From: Homalodisca vitripennis
Taxonomy: Eukaryota; Arthropoda; Insecta; Hemiptera; Cicadellidae
Direction of reading: 5' to 3'
Assembly: GCF_021130785.1 (NCBI RefSeq)
Contig: NW_025777950.1
Coordinates: forward strand, 1 to 64,000
Length of the DNA stretch: 64,000 nucleotides
Below are positions 62,974 to 64,000 of this stretch, in pieces. The notes beneath the pieces were generated by a model. It saw nothing but the letters and a program-made list of their open reading frames with translations. It was not told where the DNA came from and made no database searches. The position numbers and the translations under genes were made by a program. Within the stretch, counting starts at the first letter, position 1, and the number at the start of each line of letters is the position of its first letter.

Positions 62974-63652
62974 TTATCGAGACCACTGAGCAGCATTTAT
63001 ATTAGAAAATTTATTCAGATATTTACCATTTTTAGGCTTCAAAGTTAGATTAATAGTTAAAAATCCGTAGTCTTCCTTCCAAATTTTATCACATAACTCA
63101 ATAAAGTGGTTAAAACTCATATCAGATCCCACATAATTGTTATAAATCTTTCTCGAATAGTGATCATCTTGCTTAAAAATACACAACATATTCAGGTTAT
63201 TTCTTATAACTTGTTTATCAACCTTTGAAAAGCATTGGGAAAGATAGATACAAGATATGTTTTTGTGACGAGACATTACGAAATATTCCTTAATAACGTC
63301 CTGATTTTCCAAAATACAATCATCAAAAACGATTAACGAATTGGGTTTACATTCGCTTAACGGAACTATGTCCTCAGAAGCATTATAAAAATGTGATATT
63401 TTTTTGTTTAAGTTTTTCTCAATATTTTCAAATCTTTCTTGTAATTTTTTATAGGCGTCTTGTTCTAAAGATTTACTAAAAACATACAAATTGGAATAAG
63501 GAATCAACCTATTGTAGATAAAATTCAATAATAAAGTTGTTTTTCCACATCCACTTGAACCAACAATTAACAATCTGATTGGTTGATCTTTCTTATTTTC
63601 TTCAAACGTTTGAAGTTTTATCTAATCTTTTTGCTTTAAAAAATTTCTCCAT
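62974..63652 (-). CDS. FtsK/HerA-type genome packaging ATPase (one frameshift)
   Basis: It starts at 63,652 in a CTATTTAAATGGAG motif. The first 16 codons end in a stop near 63,605. A neighbouring frame then continues uninterrupted through ATG 63,573 to 62,974, for about 225 residues, which is the usual size for this family. Walker A is G-S-S-G-C-G-K-T near 63,563-63,540. Walker B is S-L-I-V-F-D-D-C near 63,340-63,310. A sensor-like I-Y-L-S-Q-C follows near 63,240. This is the A32-like motor that pumps DNA into capsids and is a hallmark of Polintons, adintoviruses and virophages. The frameshift is near the AAACGTTTGAAG palindrome at about 63,604-63,616. It is divergent from the gene at 63,693, with 40 bp between the starts. 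Confidence 0.9.
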
Positions 63653-63692
63653 TTAAATAGAAGATTTTCATCTTGAAGCAACGCTTGCGAAA

Positions 63693-64000
63693 ATGAAGCT
63701 GTTCAAGTTGACTTCAGAAAGCTCTAAATTAGTTTTAAACTTGGAACATCCTATACACTTAGAGGAAGAATCAAATTATTTTATCGGTTTTAAGCGGTTT
63801 TTATTCTGACAATTTTTGTAATAAATATTAGTGAAAGTTCTCCTTATTGCATAGGATTTAGTGAGAAGAACATAACAAAATACTATGGTTTAAACAAAGG
63901 ATATTATACTTTCGATCAAATAAAAAATTCCCTTAAAAAATTATCTGAAAACATTCAAACAATCAGATAAATCTTTAAACTTTGACGAAAACAAGTTTGA
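63693..64000 (+). CDS. Probable minor capsid (penton-like) protein, 5' part, frameshifted and cut by the window end
   Basis: An ATG at 63,693 opens 38 codons up to a TGA at 63,807-63,809. The reading then continues in other frames (changes near 63,800 and 63,960) and leaves the window at its right edge. The start M-K-L-F-K-L-T-S-E-S-S-K-L-V-L-N is a beta-strand pattern, followed by F-I-G-F-K-R-F. Later G-L-N-K-G-Y-Y-T-F-D-Q-I-K-N-S-L precedes a helix. From memory, an N-terminal strand set followed by an xGxYxxxxIxxxL element is typical of small jelly-roll penton-like proteins in arthropod Polinton-type elements. The assignment is tentative. No TAAATG motif is present at this start. Confidence 0.45.

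Larger units (their letters stand above)
54112..64000. mobile_element. Integrated Polinton/Maverick (adintovirus-like) dsDNA virus element, left part
   Basis: From 54,112 the sequence changes to densely packed viral-type genes. The module includes a packaging ATPase, an adenain-type protease, a PLA2-containing capsid-associated protein, an adenovirus-core-like protein, a jelly-roll capsid protein and fibre-like coiled coils. This set is established for Polintons/adintoviruses and related elements. The left boundary is fixed by comparison with 1-649. If the element begins AGTAGATAG at 54,113, it fits the AG...TC ends known for Polintons, and GGTATG just before would be the 6-bp target duplication. 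DNA polymerase B and the retrovirus-like integrase are not in the window; the element runs off its right edge. A terminal inverted repeat cannot be tested here. Confidence 0.85.

Overview
The window is AT-rich animal nuclear DNA, most likely from an insect. Nearly all of the first 50 kb is non-coding: short chance ORFs, microsatellites, small DNA-transposon remnants and diverged dispersed repeats. The insect assignment rests on a decayed Jockey-like LINE (about 50.95-53.5 kb) and on an arthropod-style Polinton/Maverick (adintovirus-like) element at the right end. No complete host protein-coding gene is recognisable. A CpG-rich stretch ending in a good 5' splice-donor sequence (37.2-37.33 kb) could be a non-coding first exon.

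Layout. 1-649 is a noisy copy of the sequence that also lies at 53,583-54,111. 0.65-50.9 kb is intergenic or intronic DNA with (TA)n/(TG)n and (AT)n tracts, a 184-bp tandem duplication, a MITE with terminal inverted repeats (about 13.1-13.7 kb), a foldback element (19.7-20.0 kb) and five pairs of diverged dispersed repeats, four of them inverted. 50.95-53.54 kb is a LINE remnant on the minus strand: GC-rich 5' part, reverse transcriptase, C-terminal part. 53,583-54,111 is the flank shared with the left end. From about 54,112 to the end of the window is an integrated dsDNA virus-like element that continues past 64,000.

The viral element carries, mostly on the minus strand, an FtsK/HerA-type packaging ATPase, a protein with the arthropod DUF8207-like region followed by a parvovirus-type phospholipase A2 domain, a basic and amphipathic adenovirus-core-like protein, an adenain-type cysteine protease with a C-G-H-L-C motif, two or three coiled-coil or fibre-like proteins, a small CxxC zinc protein, a YQ-x-LS-x-x-FI repeat protein and a jelly-roll-type capsid protein. 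Shorter genes flank a divergent promoter near 55.88 kb, and the start of a probable minor capsid protein lies at the right edge. Together these form a virion assembly module: capsid, core, fibre, processing protease, membrane-active PLA2 and packaging motor. The protein-primed DNA polymerase and integrase expected of a Polinton are not seen and would lie to the right of the window.

Three observations stand out. At least ten element genes start inside the same T/A-rich TAAATG motif, which resembles poxvirus late promoters. Adenain-type cleavage sites (I-E-G-S-G) separate the parts of the DUF8207-PLA2 protein. Almost every gene is split by 1-2 base indels, mostly in homopolymers, while its protein motifs stay intact, which points to long-read sequence error as much as to decay. 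The left-end copy at 1-649 looks like an empty insertion site and fixes the left boundary of the element at 54,111/54,112.
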